From Dehalobacter restrictus DSM 9455 (lineage in GTDB: Bacteria > Bacillota > Desulfitobacteriia > Desulfitobacteriales > Syntrophobotulaceae): a DNA stretch of 64,000 nt. Made by a program: the position numbers and the translations under genes. Shown here piece after piece: positions 18,134-26,475 of the stretch (its first letter is position 1; each line of letters opens with the position of its first letter). The stretch spans positions 1,475,001-1,539,000 of the forward strand of contig NZ_CP007033.1 of assembly GCF_000512895.1 (NCBI RefSeq), in the 5' to 3' direction. Below the pieces are notes generated by a model. That model was given only the letters and a program-made list of their open reading frames with translations. It did no database searches and had not been told where the DNA came from.

Positions 18134-19579
18134 TCAGCGATTCACTTTTCTTACTTTCCGCAGTTTACCTTTGAGCGGCGTTGTTTGCAAGGCTTCAAGG
18201 ACAAGTGACCCTTTAAAGTTCAGGATTTCCACATAACTCAATTCATCCAAAATATTGATAATCCCGATGTCAGCCGCAGTCATACCCGCAATATTCGTCA
18301 GTGCGCCCACAATATCCGCCGGCCGGATCTTGGATTTCTTTCCGGCATTGATCTGGAGCTTCATGATTTCCAAATTGATCCGGGTGCCTTTCATGGCTTT
18401 ATTATCCGGCAAAACGGTTATTTTCTCCTGAAAGACGGCTTCGGCATTGCGGACAGTATCCTGAGAAGGTCTTTGTTTCAGTGGGATCTCCTGTCCAACA
18501 TATTTCTGTATATCCTGCAGGTAAATGTCATCTTCTTTGGTAACAAAAGAGATTGCTTTGCCGTTTTTATTCAAACGCCCTGTTCTGCCAATCCGGTGTA
18601 CATAGCTTTCCTTTTCCTGCGGCAGATCAAAGTTAATGACGAGTGAAATATCTTCGATATCAATCCCCCGGGCTGCCACATCTGTTGCAATCAGGTACCG
18701 AAAATAACCCCGTTTAAAATCATCCATGACACTCAGGCGGTGCCCTTGTTCCATACCGCCATGAATTTTGGCGCAGGGATAATCGAGCAATTTCAATTCC
18801 GCATAGACCTCATCCACCTGATGTTTGGTATTGCAGAAAATCAGACAGCTATCGGGATTCTCAGTGACTGAAAGATCTTTAAGAAGCTTTATTTTATCCT
18901 GTCTGGCAATGAGGTATCTTTCCTGGGAGATTCTTTCCGCAGCGGATGTTTCTTCTTGCGTTTCTACATAGACTGGCTCGCGCAAATAATGATCACACAG
19001 TGTTCTGACATCAGAAGGCATCGTGGCCGACAGCAGGGCTGTTACGCGGTCGGCAGACAAGCTGCCAAGGATGGTTTCCGTCTGTTCCAGAAAGCCCATA
19101 TTCATCAGTTCATCCGCTTCGTCAATAACCAGGTATTTGATACAAGAAGTATCCAGCGTCCCTTTCTGAAAATGATCGATCAGCCGGCCAGGCGTTCCCA
19201 CCACAATATGCGTTTTTTGCTTCAGCTCTTTCTCCTGATAATAGAAAGGAGATTTGCCGTATACCGCAGCAATTTTTAGTCTTTTAAAACGGCCGATATG
19301 AAACAGATCCTCTTTGACCTGGATGGCCAGTTCTCTCGTTGGCGTGATGATCAGGGCCTGGGGTTTATTTTCTTCCCAATCCACCATCTGGCAAAGCGGA
19401 ATAGCAAAAGCGGCCGTCTTGCCGCTGCCGGTCTGAGATTTAACAATCACATCTTTTTGCGCCAGAAACAATGGGATGACCTGTTTCTGGACGTTCGTAG
19501 GCTTGTCATAGTTCAGCAGCTGAAGGGCTTTTAATATTTCCGGACTTAACGGATATTGGTCAAAAGAAACCTGGTGCAT
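18134..19579 (-). CDS. DEAD-box ATP-dependent RNA helicase, DbpA/YxiN type
   Basis: A 481-residue helicase with Q motif and motifs I (SQTGSGKTAAFAIP), Ia (PTRELAIQV), II (IDEADELMNMG), III (SATMP) and VI (HRIGRTGR). The C-terminal ~75 residues (TRINLEIMKLQINAGKKSK onwards) look like the DbpA RNA-binding RRM, which in DbpA and YxiN targets hairpin 92 of 23S rRNA. A role in large-subunit assembly is therefore likely. AAAGAGATGA precedes the ATG. The gene is monocistronic by spacing. Confidence 0.88.
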   Translation of the reverse strand: MHQVSFDQYPLSPEILKALQLLNYDKPTNVQKQVIPLFLAQKDVIVKSQTGSGKTAAFAIPLCQMVDWEENKPQALIITPTRELAIQVKEDLFHIGRFKRLKIAAVYGKSPFYYQEKELKQKTHIVVGTPGRLIDHFQKGTLDTSCIKYLVIDEADELMNMGFLEQTETILGSLSADRVTALLSATMPSDVRTLCDHYLREPVYVETQEETSAAERISQERYLIARQDKIKLLKDLSVTENPDSCLIFCNTKHQVDEVYAELKLLDYPCAKIHGGMEQGHRLSVMDDFKRGYFRYLIATDVAARGIDIEDISLVINFDLPQEKESYVHRIGRTGRLNKNGKAISFVTKEDDIYLQDIQKYVGQEIPLKQRPSQDTVRNAEAVFQEKITVLPDNKAMKGTRINLEIMKLQINAGKKSKIRPADIVGALTNIAGMTAADIGIINILDELSYVEILNFKGSLVLEALQTTPLKGKLRKVRKVNR

Positions 19580-19641
19580 GCGGTCATCTCTTTCTTTATC
19601 AGGAGTATGTATAAAAGGAATATTATAAATTTTTTAGATTT

Positions 19642-19767
19642 ACTCGGGCTCGTCAACGTAATGGATGGCCGCTTTCGGTCGTTGTGTCATCCTGACACAA
19701 AATCCCGCGCTTCGCAATCCATGCTCCGCTTGACGCTGTCCATCCATTACGTTGACTTAGTCTGGAG
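19642..19767. repeat. Inverted-repeat element in an intergenic region
   Basis: GTCAACGTAATGGATGG at 19652-19668 is perfectly repeated, inverted, at 19740-19756, and weaker pairing (ACTC..G.CT) extends a further ten bases outward. The 71-base interior has its own small palindrome (TGTCATCCTGACA). No ORF is visible. It is a candidate MITE, repetitive palindrome or structured RNA. The surrounding 19580-19929 stretch otherwise shows nothing I can name. Confidence 0.6.
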
Positions 19768-19929
19768 TTAGTAAGTTGTTTTTTATTCTATTTAGTATTA
19801 TTTCTGCAGATCAGGAATCAATTCCTTTATTCTTTCAAGTACCTTATTAACGTTAAATGCACAGCAGCAAGCTAAACAAATACGACCCCCTTGCAGAAAG
19901 GAGGCCGTAGTCCGCGCCATGGATTTAAA

Positions 19930-20160
19930 TTACATATTTGCAGCAAGCGCATGAAAGGACAGATCATCTGATCTTTCAGCGATATGGTTCAAAACCTTGA
20001 TAATGGTTGCAGGGGAAGATGTCTGTTTGACAACTTTATACTCTCTGGAGGTTTCACCATATATATTTTCAAGGACGACGAGTACATCTTTTTTGACGGC
20101 CGCAAATTGATCCGCTTCAAAAGCCTTCGCCAGCTTTTTAAGTTCATGACAAAAACGCAT
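19930..20160 (-). CDS. Small protein of unknown function
   Basis: A 76-residue protein starting MRFCHELKKLAKAFEADQ, probably all helical, rich in Ala, Lys and Val, with no membrane segment. The family is not recognised. Support comes from an AAGGAGGTG ribosome binding site eight to nine bases before the ATG and from reading-frame integrity. Confidence 0.55.
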   Translation of the reverse strand: MRFCHELKKLAKAFEADQFAAVKKDVLVVLENIYGETSREYKVVKQTSSPATIIKVLNHIAERSDDLSFHALAANM

Positions 20161-20300
20161 AAAAAAAACACCTCCTTCTCACATGCTCCAATACTTCAGG
20201 GAGTGTTACTTCAATATTTCAGAATTCAGTAAAACAATGATGTAAATGAAATCTTGATGTCCGTAAAAATACTCCGAAATGTATTATATAGAAGGAATAA

Positions 20301-21005
20301 CGATGTGTCAACCATCTTTTACGGCAGCATACACTTGATCTTCAGCGCAAGCTGATAAAGCAATATCACATGAAAGTGAGGTTTGTCGCTGAGAAAATTG
20401 AAACGCGGGAAGAATTTCAGCGCGCTTATGAAATGGGATATGATTATTTTCAAGGTTATTTTTTCAGCAAACCTTCGATCATTAATTCTAAAGAGATTGT
20501 ATCACTGAACAGCAATATATTGAAAATCATTCAGGAACTCAAAATGCCTGAACCGAACTATACGGTGATTGGCAATATTGTTCAAAGTGATCTCGGCCTG
20601 ACCTATAAAATTTTTAAACTTGCCAACTCCACATATCTTGGGACAAAAAATAAAATCAATTCTATCCCACAGGCGCTCGCCCACCTTGGCTTAAAAGAAC
20701 TGTACCGCTGGAGCTCAATCATCATGCTGAAAGATCTGCAAAATATCGAAAACGCGGAACTGATCAAATTGTCACTTATCCGAGGAAAACTAATGGAACT
20801 TTTAGCTTCAGAACTGGGAGATAAAACGAGCAGTTCTGAATTCTTTTTTACTGGGATGTTTTCTTCCATTGACATTCTGCTGAACAAAAGCATGGAGCAG
20901 GTGCTCCATGGCCTTTCCCTACCGGATCATGTAAAACTGGCCTTGCTCGGCCAGGATAATAAACAACGGCGCTTATTGGATTTCATCATTGACTTTGAAA
21001 AGTGA
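20301..21005 (+). pseudogene. 3' remnant of an EAL-HDOD (YuxH-like) signalling gene
   Basis: The readable part begins inside the last motif of an EAL domain (FVAEKIETREEF, then MGYDYFQGYFFSKP), followed by a nearly complete HDOD domain (NYTVIGNIVQSDLGLTYKIF; INSIPQALAHLGLKEL). Intact YuxH-type proteins have about 400 residues, with the EAL catalytic motifs upstream; here a stop at 20298-20300 closes the frame and no EAL start is found. The in-frame codons from 20325 (LDLQRKLIKQYH) still look like EAL sequence, which shows a true 5' deletion rather than a natural short gene. An ATG at 20370 could still yield a 211-residue product, but it has only a weak ribosome binding site. Confidence 0.75.
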
Positions 21006-21025
21006 AGTCGTATCATTGGAGCGTA

Positions 21026-22834
21026 TCATTCGAGCAAAGACAGGAATGAAAAGTTCAGACAATCAATCAGTCCACGGTTCGTCAGGCGCAGTTCCGGGAT
21101 AACAGGCAGACTTAAGAGCGCCATGGTCATAAATGGCGAGGCCAAACTGCATCCAAGCTCTTTCCAGGCTTTATCAAGCTGAGTCACCATTCCGGCCACT
21201 TCCTCGACCGGTCTGTCCGACATTAAGCCGGCGATCGGCAGTGGCAGTATGGCCAGCACTTTCCCATCCCTCACAGTGGCCATACCGCCGCCAAGGTCTG
21301 CCAGTGTATTGCCGGCAAGCGCCATATCCGCGTCATTTACACCGATGATGATCAGATTATGACCGTCATGAGCCACTGTTGATGCGACTGCCCCGCTCTT
21401 CATCTGGAAACCCTTGACATACCCGAGGCCGTAATTTCCCGGGCCGCCGTGCCTTTCCAGGACCATAACCTTGGCAATATCGGCTGTAATGTCAGGACAT
21501 ACCTGCCCTTGCGCTGTTCCCATCTCGATCACGCGATGAAGGGTTCCGGCCTGGGCTTCTTTGATCTCGATGACGTGCGCCCTGACCGTCGTTCTTCCTT
21601 CCGGAGCTTTGATGATGAAGTCTCCGGATTTCAGTTTATGGGACAGATGAACGGAACTGCGGAACTTCTCCGGATAGCTGACGGACGAAATTTCAGCCAG
21701 CATCCGTCCTTGTTCTGCTATGATTTCCCCGTCTATCATTACTTTTTCTACGGTGACTTCCGCGAGGTCACGCAGAAAAACAATATCTGCACATCTGCCA
21801 GGTGAGATACTCCCGAGATGCCGGTCAAGCCCGAAACACTGAGCAGGATTAATGGTTGCCATTTGAATCGCCGTAACCGGATTGACACCCTGGCGAATCG
21901 CCTGGCGGATCACATGGTTGAGGTGTCCTTTGGCCAAAAGGGTATGCGGATGCACATCGTCCGTCACCAGCACGGCATACCGGGAATCTACTTTGTTTTC
22001 AGTAATGGCCCGGACGGTTTCCTTAACGTCCTGCCAGGCTGAGCCTTCCCGCAGTTTGGCATACATACCGAGACGCATCCGGGCCAGGGCATCCTCCCTG
22101 GTCGTACTTTCATGGCAGGACAGGATCCCGGCTGCTGCATAAGCCTGCAATCCTTTTTCGAGATCAGCAGAAGCGTAATGCCCGGTAACCGGCTTGCCGG
22201 CGTTCAGCGTTACCTTTAATTCGGCATGAACCTGCGCATCACCAGAGATGACTGCCGGATAATTCATCATTTCCCCGAGCCCGATGATCCTGCTGTCCTG
22301 CAAGGCTTCTTCGATTTCAGCCGGGCCGATGATCGCTCCGGCATCTTCAAAACCCGGAGCAGCAGGTACACAGGACGGCATTGTTGCAAATACTTTAAGT
22401 GGCATGGCCTGTCCTTCTTCGACCATCATCTTAACGCCTTCCAGACCGAAGACATTGGCAATCTCATGCGGGTCCATCACAATGCACGTCGTTCCCTGCG
22501 GCAGGACAGCTCTGGTGAATTCCCTCAGCGTGACCATGCTGCTCTCGACATGCAGATGTCCGTCCAGAAAACCCGGTGCCAGCGTATAGCCCGAGGCATC
22601 GATGATCTTCGTCTGTTCCCCGATAGCAGGCGCGGCATTACCGACTAGGACAATCCGGCCGTGTTTGATCGCGACGTCCTTGTTTTCTTCGATTTCACAA
22701 GTATTTACATTGATGATGCGGCCGCCCCGGATCACCGTGTCCGCTTTCAGGATACCCATGGCGGTTTGAGCCAGTTCGGCTGTTTTCTCCTGAAAATCTT
22801 TCACGAGAAAATTGAGTACACAATCATTCAACAC
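21026..22834 (-). CDS. ade: Adenine deaminase
   Basis: Converts adenine to hypoxanthine and ammonia in purine salvage. The 602-residue protein is of the amidohydrolase superfamily and has the family pattern GFLDGHLHVESSM (metal-binding HxH), VMDPHEIANV, GLGEMMNYP, GHYASADL, CHESTT and VLVTDDVHP. GTG 22834 is the start, six bases after GAGGGG. The ~80-base gap to the upstream acyl-CoA synthetase gene shows no terminator, so it may be the last gene of that leftward operon. The region before it was checked for a purine riboswitch and none was seen. Confidence 0.93.
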   Translation of the reverse strand: MLNDCVLNFLVKDFQEKTAELAQTAMGILKADTVIRGGRIINVNTCEIEENKDVAIKHGRIVLVGNAAPAIGEQTKIIDASGYTLAPGFLDGHLHVESSMVTLREFTRAVLPQGTTCIVMDPHEIANVFGLEGVKMMVEEGQAMPLKVFATMPSCVPAAPGFEDAGAIIGPAEIEEALQDSRIIGLGEMMNYPAVISGDAQVHAELKVTLNAGKPVTGHYASADLEKGLQAYAAAGILSCHESTTREDALARMRLGMYAKLREGSAWQDVKETVRAITENKVDSRYAVLVTDDVHPHTLLAKGHLNHVIRQAIRQGVNPVTAIQMATINPAQCFGLDRHLGSISPGRCADIVFLRDLAEVTVEKVMIDGEIIAEQGRMLAEISSVSYPEKFRSSVHLSHKLKSGDFIIKAPEGRTTVRAHVIEIKEAQAGTLHRVIEMGTAQGQVCPDITADIAKVMVLERHGGPGNYGLGYVKGFQMKSGAVASTVAHDGHNLIIIGVNDADMALAGNTLADLGGGMATVRDGKVLAILPLPIAGLMSDRPVEEVAGMVTQLDKAWKELGCSLASPFMTMALLSLPVIPELRLTNRGLIDCLNFSFLSLLE

Positions 22835-22913
22835 TTTAATCCCCTCGTTTTATTTCATGGATGATTCCTTTTGCTATGATTACTTTTATCAATGGATTTT
22901 TTCATCTCATTGA

Positions 22914-24554
22914 CTATAGACTGTTTTCTGTCTGGGCGGCAATCAGGGTGGCTGCCCCGTATTTTTCCCTTAAACGCGGTTTCTCAATCTTACCGGTTGG
23001 ATTGCGCGGGACCTTGTCGAAGATAATCCGGCGCGGACGTTTATAGCGGGGCATTGGTGCACAGAAAACGCTGATATCTTCTTCTGTGCAGATACTTCCC
23101 GGTTTGAGTTCGATGATTGCTGCGGTAATCTCACCCAGGCGCGGATCAGGCAGACCAATCACTGCGACATCCTTAATCGACGTATGTGCACGCAGGAAGT
23201 CTTCGATCTGAACCGGATAAATATTTTCGCCGCCGCTGATGATCACATCTTTTTTCCTATCGACCAAATATATAAAGCCGGCCTCATCCATCCTGGCCAC
23301 ATCACCGGTCAGCAACCAGCCGTCTTTCAGGGCTACAGCCGTGGCTTCAGGGTCGTTGTAGTAGCATTTCATGACACCCGGACCTTTGACCCTCAGTTCC
23401 CCTACCTGACCCTGTTGGACCGGACAGCCGTTTTCGTCAGTAATTTGAACTTCCCACTGATAACCGGGTACCCCAATCGCGCCCACTTTATGGATGTTCT
23501 CTAGGCCAAGATGCACACAGCCCGGTCCGATGGACTCACTCAGGCCGTAATTCGTATCGTACAGATGATTTGGAAAATAGTTTTTCCAGCGGCGGATCAG
23601 GCTGGGAGGTACCGGCTGGGCCCCTATATGCATCAGGCGCCATTGAGAGAGCTCATAATCCTCCAGCTTAACTTTGCCGCTCTCAATCGCATCCAGGATA
23701 TCCTGGGCCCATGGAACGAGAAGCCAGGCGATGGTGATTTTTTCCTCGCTGATCGTCTTCAGAATCCACTCCGGTTTGACGCCGCGCAGCAGGACAGCTT
23801 TGCTGCCTGAGAGCAGGCTGCCGAACCAGTGCATTTTGGCACCGGTGTGATAAAGCGGCGGTATGCACAGGAAATTGTCGTCACGGGTCTGTCCATGATG
23901 GTTTTGTTCCGTATAACAGGCCGACATTAAGCTCCGGTGTGTATGGAGGATGGCTTTCGGGAAGCCGGTCGTCCCGGAAGAAAAGTAGACGGCCGCATCA
24001 TCATCGTCAGACAGTACAACTTGCGGCACCTCCGAGGAACTGTTCGCTGCCAGCCGGTCGTAATTCTCTGCGAAGGACGGACGGTTTTCACCCGCAAATA
24101 AAAGCGTTTTGACTTTAGGGATCTGATCGTAAATCGTTTCCACACGGCCAATAAATTCCGGTCCAAAGATCAACGCAATTGTATCGGACAATTCCAGGCA
24201 GTATTTGATTTCTTCAGCTGTGTAGCGAAAATTTAAAGGGACTGCAACGGCGCCGGATTTTAAGATACCGAAGTAAATCGGCAGCCATTCCAGGCAATTC
24301 ATTAATAAAATGGCGACTTTATCGCCTTTCTTAATGCCTCTTTTCAGAAGCAGATTCGCCATACGGTTCGCTTTCTCGTCAAAAACCCGCCAGGTCATTT
24401 CCAGCCGGTATTCCCCTGCCGGATTATTTTCGATCAGTTCATACTCTCTCCAGGTGATTTTATGGCTTTCCTGAAGATCCAGATTAATCTCGGTCAGACA
24501 TTTCTCCTGTCCGTACAACGCTGCGTTGCGTACCAACAATTCAGTAATGGGCAT
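22914..24554 (-). CDS. AMP-forming acyl-CoA synthetase
   Basis: A 546-residue member of the ANL superfamily. The adenylation P-loop YFSSGTTGFPKAI, the motif YDTNYGLSESIGPG, the hinge DGWLLTGDVARMDEAGF and the C-terminal lysine in NPTGKIEKP are all present. It activates a carboxylate to its CoA thioester with ATP. The substrate is not evident; position downstream of iorAB and paaK suggests an aromatic or branched-chain acid. GGGAGGAG precedes the ATG. Confidence 0.85.
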   Translation of the reverse strand: MPITELLVRNAALYGQEKCLTEINLDLQESHKITWREYELIENNPAGEYRLEMTWRVFDEKANRMANLLLKRGIKKGDKVAILLMNCLEWLPIYFGILKSGAVAVPLNFRYTAEEIKYCLELSDTIALIFGPEFIGRVETIYDQIPKVKTLLFAGENRPSFAENYDRLAANSSSEVPQVVLSDDDDAAVYFSSGTTGFPKAILHTHRSLMSACYTEQNHHGQTRDDNFLCIPPLYHTGAKMHWFGSLLSGSKAVLLRGVKPEWILKTISEEKITIAWLLVPWAQDILDAIESGKVKLEDYELSQWRLMHIGAQPVPPSLIRRWKNYFPNHLYDTNYGLSESIGPGCVHLGLENIHKVGAIGVPGYQWEVQITDENGCPVQQGQVGELRVKGPGVMKCYYNDPEATAVALKDGWLLTGDVARMDEAGFIYLVDRKKDVIISGGENIYPVQIEDFLRAHTSIKDVAVIGLPDPRLGEITAAIIELKPGSICTEEDISVFCAPMPRYKRPRRIIFDKVPRNPTGKIEKPRLREKYGAATLIAAQTENSL

Positions 24555-24643
24555 TGTTTAATCTCCTCCCGTTCTACCATGACAATATTTGTTTGTGATG
24601 AAATAAATTGACTTATATAAAACTGTAAATTTAAAATGCAAAA

Positions 24644-25882
24644 TTAATAGCGGTTATCAAAGATGCGGGTCGATTTCTTTTCGCTCCGGGGAAGTTCCCC
24701 GATAGCTACGGCTTTCGGGACGACGGAAATCCCAATTTTTGCTTTACAATGCTGTTTGACGTCTTGTTCGAGCTGCTTTTTATCTGCATTGTTTTCGGTC
24801 TCAAAGAACAGCGTCATAATATCTTTGCCGCTTAAATGGTCAATCATGACCTGGTATTCACTGCTGGCACCTTCTACTTCGCGCAGAAGCTCGTCAATCT
24901 GACCCGGGAAAATATTCACACCCTTGACTTTGACCATATCATCGGTACGGCCGATAATGGTATCGATTCTGGGGTGAGCCAGACCGCAGGCACATTCTCC
25001 TGGCAGGAAACGGGTTAAATCATGGGTGCGGTAGCGAATCAGCGGAGCACCTTCCTTCTTTAAGGTCGTGATCACCAGTTCCCCAATTTCGCCTTCCGGT
25101 ACCTGCTGGCCGGTATGCGGGTCGATAATCTCAAAGTACAGATAATCATCCCAATAATGCATGCCGCATTCGTAATCGCAGCTCATCGCAATGCCCGGTC
25201 CGTAAATCTCAGTCAAGCCATAGATATCGTATAATTGAACGCCCAGTTCACCGGCGATGCGTCGGCGCATTTTTTCGCCCCAGCGTTCCGAACCGATGAC
25301 ACCTTTGCGCAGGTGGATTTTGTCCTTGACTCCCCTTTTGGAGATCTCTTCAGCCAGGAGCAAGGCATAGGATGAAGTCGCGCACAAAACGGTACTTTTT
25401 AAATCAATCATCATTTGAATTTGTTTATCGGTATTGCCAGGGCCCATCGGAATAACCATGGCCCCTAAAAGCTCAGCTCCGTTCTGAAAGCCGATGCCTG
25501 CTGTCCATAAGCCGTAGCCCGGCGTAATATGGACCCGGTCCAGGTTGGTCAAACCGGCTGTTTCATAGCAGCGTTTAAACATGATGGCCCAGTCTTCGAC
25601 ATCCTGCCTTGTATACGGAATAATGACCGGGGTGCCGGTGGTTCCGGAAGAGGAATGAATCCGGACAATCTCACTGTCGGGAACAGCCTGCAGGCCAAGT
25701 GGATAAGCTTCTCTCAGATCATCTTTATTGGTAAACGGTAGTTTTTCAAAATCTTCCTGGCTTTGCATGCTCTGAAGTAGTTCGTACCCTGCAAATTTCT
25801 TGCTGTAAAAACCGTCGAGACTGCAGAGTTTGGTCAGATTTTTTCTAATCGCTGCAAACTGGGTTTCATTCATCCGTTTCAT
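24644..25882 (-). CDS. paaK: Phenylacetate-CoA ligase-type aryl-CoA ligase
   Basis: About 412 residues with the PaaK pattern: FTNKDDLREAYP, HSSSGTTGTPVIIPYT, IYGLTEIYGPG, GELVITTLKKEGAPLIRYRT and IGRTDDMVKVKGVNIFP. It makes an aryl-acetyl-CoA from the acid, CoA and ATP, or could run in reverse for ATP gain. ATG 25882 overlaps the iorB stop as ATGA, indicating translational coupling to indolepyruvate oxidoreductase. That points to phenylacetate or indoleacetate derived from aromatic amino acids. Substrate is inferred. Confidence 0.88.
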   Translation of the reverse strand: MKRMNETQFAAIRKNLTKLCSLDGFYSKKFAGYELLQSMQSQEDFEKLPFTNKDDLREAYPLGLQAVPDSEIVRIHSSSGTTGTPVIIPYTRQDVEDWAIMFKRCYETAGLTNLDRVHITPGYGLWTAGIGFQNGAELLGAMVIPMGPGNTDKQIQMMIDLKSTVLCATSSYALLLAEEISKRGVKDKIHLRKGVIGSERWGEKMRRRIAGELGVQLYDIYGLTEIYGPGIAMSCDYECGMHYWDDYLYFEIIDPHTGQQVPEGEIGELVITTLKKEGAPLIRYRTHDLTRFLPGECACGLAHPRIDTIIGRTDDMVKVKGVNIFPGQIDELLREVEGASSEYQVMIDHLSGKDIMTLFFETENNADKKQLEQDVKQHCKAKIGISVVPKAVAIGELPRSEKKSTRIFDNRY

Positions 25883-26475
25883 ACACAAATATTCCCCTCT
25901 TCTATGTTTTGGGCACCGGCCCGAAGGGCCTGAATGTTCATGTCCAGCAGTTTAGCCGGCAATACGCTTTCCAGAGCAGTTTCCATGTCCGTAAGTGTAA
26001 AGCCAAGTACACCGCTGCCTGCTGCTGCACCGAGTAAGGCAGTGTTTAAGACTTTTGGTGAGCCGCAGACAGAACAGACTGCATCGCTATCCACAATATA
26101 GAACCGGCTGACACTGTTTTGCAGATAGTCCAGCATCGTCTTCCCCTCATAACCTTCAGCCGAGAGTGAAGCTGTGACCGGTTTAATCGCTTTTTGACTG
26201 ACAATGACGGTCCCTTGCGGCTTTAAAAAAGGAAGCGCCCGTACAGCTTCCGCGGGTTCAAAGCCTAGCACCAGATCAGCTGTCTTCAATGCTACCAGCG
26301 GAGCGTGAATATTTTCACCGATCCTTACATGGCTGACGACGCAGCCACCCCGCTGGGCCATGCCGATCGTCTCCGCTGTACGAACTTTTAAGCCTTTTTG
26401 CATCGCGGATTGGGCAATAACTTTGGAAGCCAGGACAATTCCCTGACCGCCTACCCCAGCTAAGATAATATTCAT
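25879..26475 (-). CDS. iorB: Indolepyruvate:ferredoxin oxidoreductase, beta subunit
   Basis: A 198-residue gamma-type domain protein of the 2-oxoacid:ferredoxin oxidoreductase family, with GVGGQGIVLASKVIA near the start and MAQRGGCVVSHVRIG. It forms the complex that oxidatively decarboxylates aryl pyruvates to aryl-acetyl-CoA while reducing ferredoxin. Its ATG overlaps the iorA stop codon (ATGA) and is preceded by GGAGGTGAG, and its own stop overlaps paaK. Confidence 0.92.
   Translation of the reverse strand: MNIILAGVGGQGIVLASKVIAQSAMQKGLKVRTAETIGMAQRGGCVVSHVRIGENIHAPLVALKTADLVLGFEPAEAVRALPFLKPQGTVIVSQKAIKPVTASLSAEGYEGKTMLDYLQNSVSRFYIVDSDAVCSVCGSPKVLNTALLGAAAGSGVLGFTLTDMETALESVLPAKLLDMNIQALRAGAQNIEEGNICV

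Noticed and set aside
19642-19767. Inverted repeat considered as an integron attC site
   Set aside because: The arms lack the RYYYAAC / GTTRRRY core sites, and no integrase or cassette array is nearby.
22835-22913. Purine riboswitch before adenine deaminase
   Set aside because: None of the conserved loop sequences of the purine aptamer is present in the gap.
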